Positions 63,087 through 64,000 of a DNA stretch of 64,000 nucleotides are shown here, one piece after another. Within the stretch, counting starts at the first letter, position 1; every line of letters starts with the position of its first letter. Under the pieces are notes generated by a model that worked only from the letters and a program-made list of their open reading frames with translations, had not been told where the DNA came from and did no database searches. A program made the position numbers and the translations under genes. The stretch lies in the NCBI RefSeq assembly GCF_000615285.1, contig NZ_BALU01000009.1:1-64000 (forward strand). The letters are read 5' to 3'. Source of the stretch: Lactobacillus kitasatonis DSM 16761 = JCM 1039 (GTDB taxonomy: Bacteria; Bacillota; Bacilli; Lactobacillales; Lactobacillaceae).

Positions 63087-64000
63087 ATGCAAGGACTAAT
63101 GGCAGAAGATCTATTAAATTTAACAAATGCGGGTGGATTGAAAACACAAGGTGAACAAAGTATTTTTCAAATTGCTCTTCCCAATTCTAATGATTTAAAT
63201 AAATATAAATGGTCACTTGTAAAGCAAAATGATAAGTCTGGATTGCAGCCATTTTTTACTACTGATGCTTATCCATCATTTGCTTTAGGTCAAGAACCAT
63301 ATATTTTTTTCACAACAACTAATGATGATCAAGTTACTCAGTTAGTTAAATTAAATACTGATAATCAAGAATTAACTGTACTTCACAAGTTTAAAAATCA
63401 AAATTTGATGGTTCAAAAAGTATTAGATTCTAATCGATTACTTTTATCAGGTGATGCTTTTTTGGTTAAAAGTGATCCAGATTTCCCCTGGCATGAAGTA
63501 ACAGAGATTCCTTATTGGTCAAATGATGAAGGAAAAGTTAACGGTAAACGTCATCAACTTTTTATTTTTGACTTAAAAGATAAAAAACTACAATCACTGG
63601 TTCCAAAAGATTTTGATGTAAGCAATTTTTGGTATCAAGATAATCGATTGTTTTTGACTGGAGCACAATATAGCGATTGTCGACCATTCCAAGGCGGTCT
63701 TTATAAATATGATTTTGCTGATAAAAATCTTCAGGAATTACTTAAACCTAATAACTGGTCAATTGCTGCTGTTGCTGTATTAAATAATGAATTATATGTA
63801 GTAGCTAGTGGTAATAAGAAATATGGTATTGAAGAAAATCCTAACTTTTATAGATTAACTAAAGATAATAATGAAATGCAACTAGTTCAAGAATGGGATC
63901 ATAATCTGTATAATATTGTGACTCATGATATGGAAGTGGTTCCTGGTAATACAACGTTTGTTCATGAAAATAAACTTTATTTTGTTTCAACTGTTGCAGC
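63087..64000 (+). CDS. S9-type serine peptidase (prolyl oligopeptidase family), N-terminal part
   Basis: An uninterrupted frame of 304 codons runs to the window edge. ATG at 63087 follows AAGGAGG by seven bases. The start MQGLMAEDLLNLTNAGGLKTQGEQSIFQ and repeated beta-blade segments (KWSLVKQND, YIFFTTTNDD, RLLLSGDAFLVKSDPDFPWHEVTEIPYWSNDEGKVNG, RHQLFIFDLKDKKL) match the propeller of acylaminoacyl/dipeptidyl-peptidase-type enzymes. The catalytic hydrolase domain lies beyond 64000. No signal peptide. Confidence 0.75.
   Translation, partial: MQGLMAEDLLNLTNAGGLKTQGEQSIFQIALPNSNDLNKYKWSLVKQNDKSGLQPFFTTDAYPSFALGQEPYIFFTTTNDDQVTQLVKLNTDNQELTVLHKFKNQNLMVQKVLDSNRLLLSGDAFLVKSDPDFPWHEVTEIPYWSNDEGKVNGKRHQLFIFDLKDKKLQSLVPKDFDVSNFWYQDNRLFLTGAQYSDCRPFQGGLYKYDFADKNLQELLKPNNWSIAAVAVLNNELYVVASGNKKYGIEENPNFYRLTKDNNEMQLVQEWDHNLYNIVTHDMEVVPGNTTFVHENKLYFVSTVA

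Overview
The window is low-GC Gram-positive DNA and reads as a chromosome segment of a Lactobacillus of the acidophilus/helveticus group. The basis is the housekeeping order (infC-rpmI-rplT; yqeG-yqeH-nadD-yqeK-rsfS-tmcAL; pheST behind a T-box; miaA-ynbB-glnA), YSIRK/LPxTG surface-protein signals, lipoprotein boxes, many TTG start codons, CcpA-type cre sites, and a galE-lacM-lacL / lacR-lacS-GH42 gene order that I recall from L. acidophilus. I see no tRNA, rRNA, CRISPR or prophage genes.

Layout. 1-3.5 kb: a small secreted protein, a LytTR regulator with paired binding boxes, its DUF3021 membrane partner, an ABC exporter, and a decayed secreted peptide. 3.5-21.4 kb: translation and core functions (infC operon with AUA start and attenuator-like leader, adenosine deaminase, yqeG-tmcAL cluster, two-component system, YidC, acylphosphatase, SpoU methyltransferase, HxlR regulator, T-box-pheST, greA, hydroxy-acid dehydrogenase). 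21.4-28 kb: accessory stretch with a HIT/GalT-like remnant, an 868-residue wall-anchored adhesin, a degenerate ISL3-type element one base after the adhesin stop, pepT, and an LtrA remnant. 28-39.9 kb: sugar kinase, YfhO, PBP2b, L33, folate cyclo-ligase, rhomboid, YqgQ, rhodanese-like, miaA, ynbB, glnA. 39.9-45.4 kb: an ATPase remnant, two paralogous lipoproteins, a dead MFS exporter, ackA. 45.4-56.3 kb: an ABC-fed glycoside locus (MsmK-like ATPase, GH36 alpha-galactosidase, acetyl esterase, binding protein, two permeases, DUF624 protein, GH1 enzyme, LacI regulator). 56.4-63 kb: Leloir/lactose region in which galE and lacR are intact but lacL, lacM, lacS and the GH42 beta-galactosidase are destroyed. 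From 63.1 kb: the 5' part of an S9-type peptidase.

Two kinds of lesion must be kept apart. Seven genes (ABC permease, infC, histidine kinase, spoU, pheT, hicDH, ynbB) are each split by one frameshift that is cured by adding back exactly one base to a short homopolymer. Because infC and pheT are essential, most of these are probably consensus errors. In contrast, the lac genes, the MFS gene, the IS transposase and several remnants carry in-frame stops and internal deletions, which is real decay.

How the genes work together: the 45-56 kb locus looks designed to import an oligosaccharide intact, remove acetyl groups, and cleave alpha-galactoside and beta-glycoside bonds in the cytoplasm under LacI-family and CcpA control, feeding galE. 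The lactose branch next to it has been lost while its operators and repressor remain.
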